From the NCBI GenBank assembly GCA_020853975.1, contig JADYXW010000041.1, positions 30,541 to 94,540 on the forward strand: a stretch of 64,000 bases of DNA, given 5' to 3'. The notes under the pieces were generated by a model. The model made no database searches. It had not been told where the DNA came from and saw nothing but the letters and a program-made list of their open reading frames with translations. Origin of the DNA: Phycisphaerales bacterium. GTDB taxonomy: Bacteria > Planctomycetota > Phycisphaerae > Phycisphaerales > UBA1924. Made by a program: the position numbers and the translations under genes. Shown piece by piece: positions 63,911 through 64,000 of the stretch. Within the stretch, counting starts at the first letter, position 1. Each line of letters opens with the position of its first letter.

Positions 63911-64000
63911 CTACACTTTCGCGGCGTAGGCGGCCACCTTGAGCGCGGCCTCGGCGAACAGCGTGTTCTCCTTCCGGCTCCGCAGCGTGCTCCCCGTCAG
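63911..64000 (-). CDS. C-terminal end of an unidentified protein (partial, runs off the window)
   Basis: Reverse strand ...LTGSTLRSRKENTLFAEAALKVAAYAAKV followed by TAG at 63913-63911. Too short to assign a family. Confidence 0.35.
   Translation of the reverse strand: MTGSTLRSRKENTLFAEAALKVAAYAAKV

Overview
This is a GC-rich bacterial chromosomal window with about 50 protein-coding genes on both strands. Gene content and protein architecture suggest a Planctomycetes/Phycisphaerae-like organism: many short prepilin-like proteins, dockerin-terminated exoproteins, DUF2959 proteins and a divergent HU protein. That assignment is an inference and was not tested. No rRNA, tRNA, CRISPR array, prophage or transposase was recognised. 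Most genes are housekeeping: an MnmE-like GTPase, coaX, ispH, rlmN, fusA, rsmB, an ispA-like gene, dxs, nadK, mutS, dinG-like, rsmG, rodA, PBP2, comB and gltX. The more unusual parts are: (i) a ketosynthase / RGG-GxxExxY / ketosynthase operon (34.3-37.7 kb) in which the first ketosynthase and the GxxExxY protein appear to have lost catalytic residues; (ii) a possible fusA leader with a predicted promoter, a 30-codon ORF and a hairpin; (iii) a two-component regulator fusing a receiver to a Cro/C1 HTH; (iv) a zinc-ribbon bactofilin next to a classical bactofilin and two tandem DUF2959 genes; (v) a five-repeat extracellular protein and an Ig/He_PIG protein sharing a dockerin-like C-terminus, the second with no visible start or signal peptide; (vi) an insertion in GltX after KMSKR; and (vii) operator-like inverted repeats at the predicted dxs and HU promoters. 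All family calls come from reading motifs in the translations. No database searches were run.
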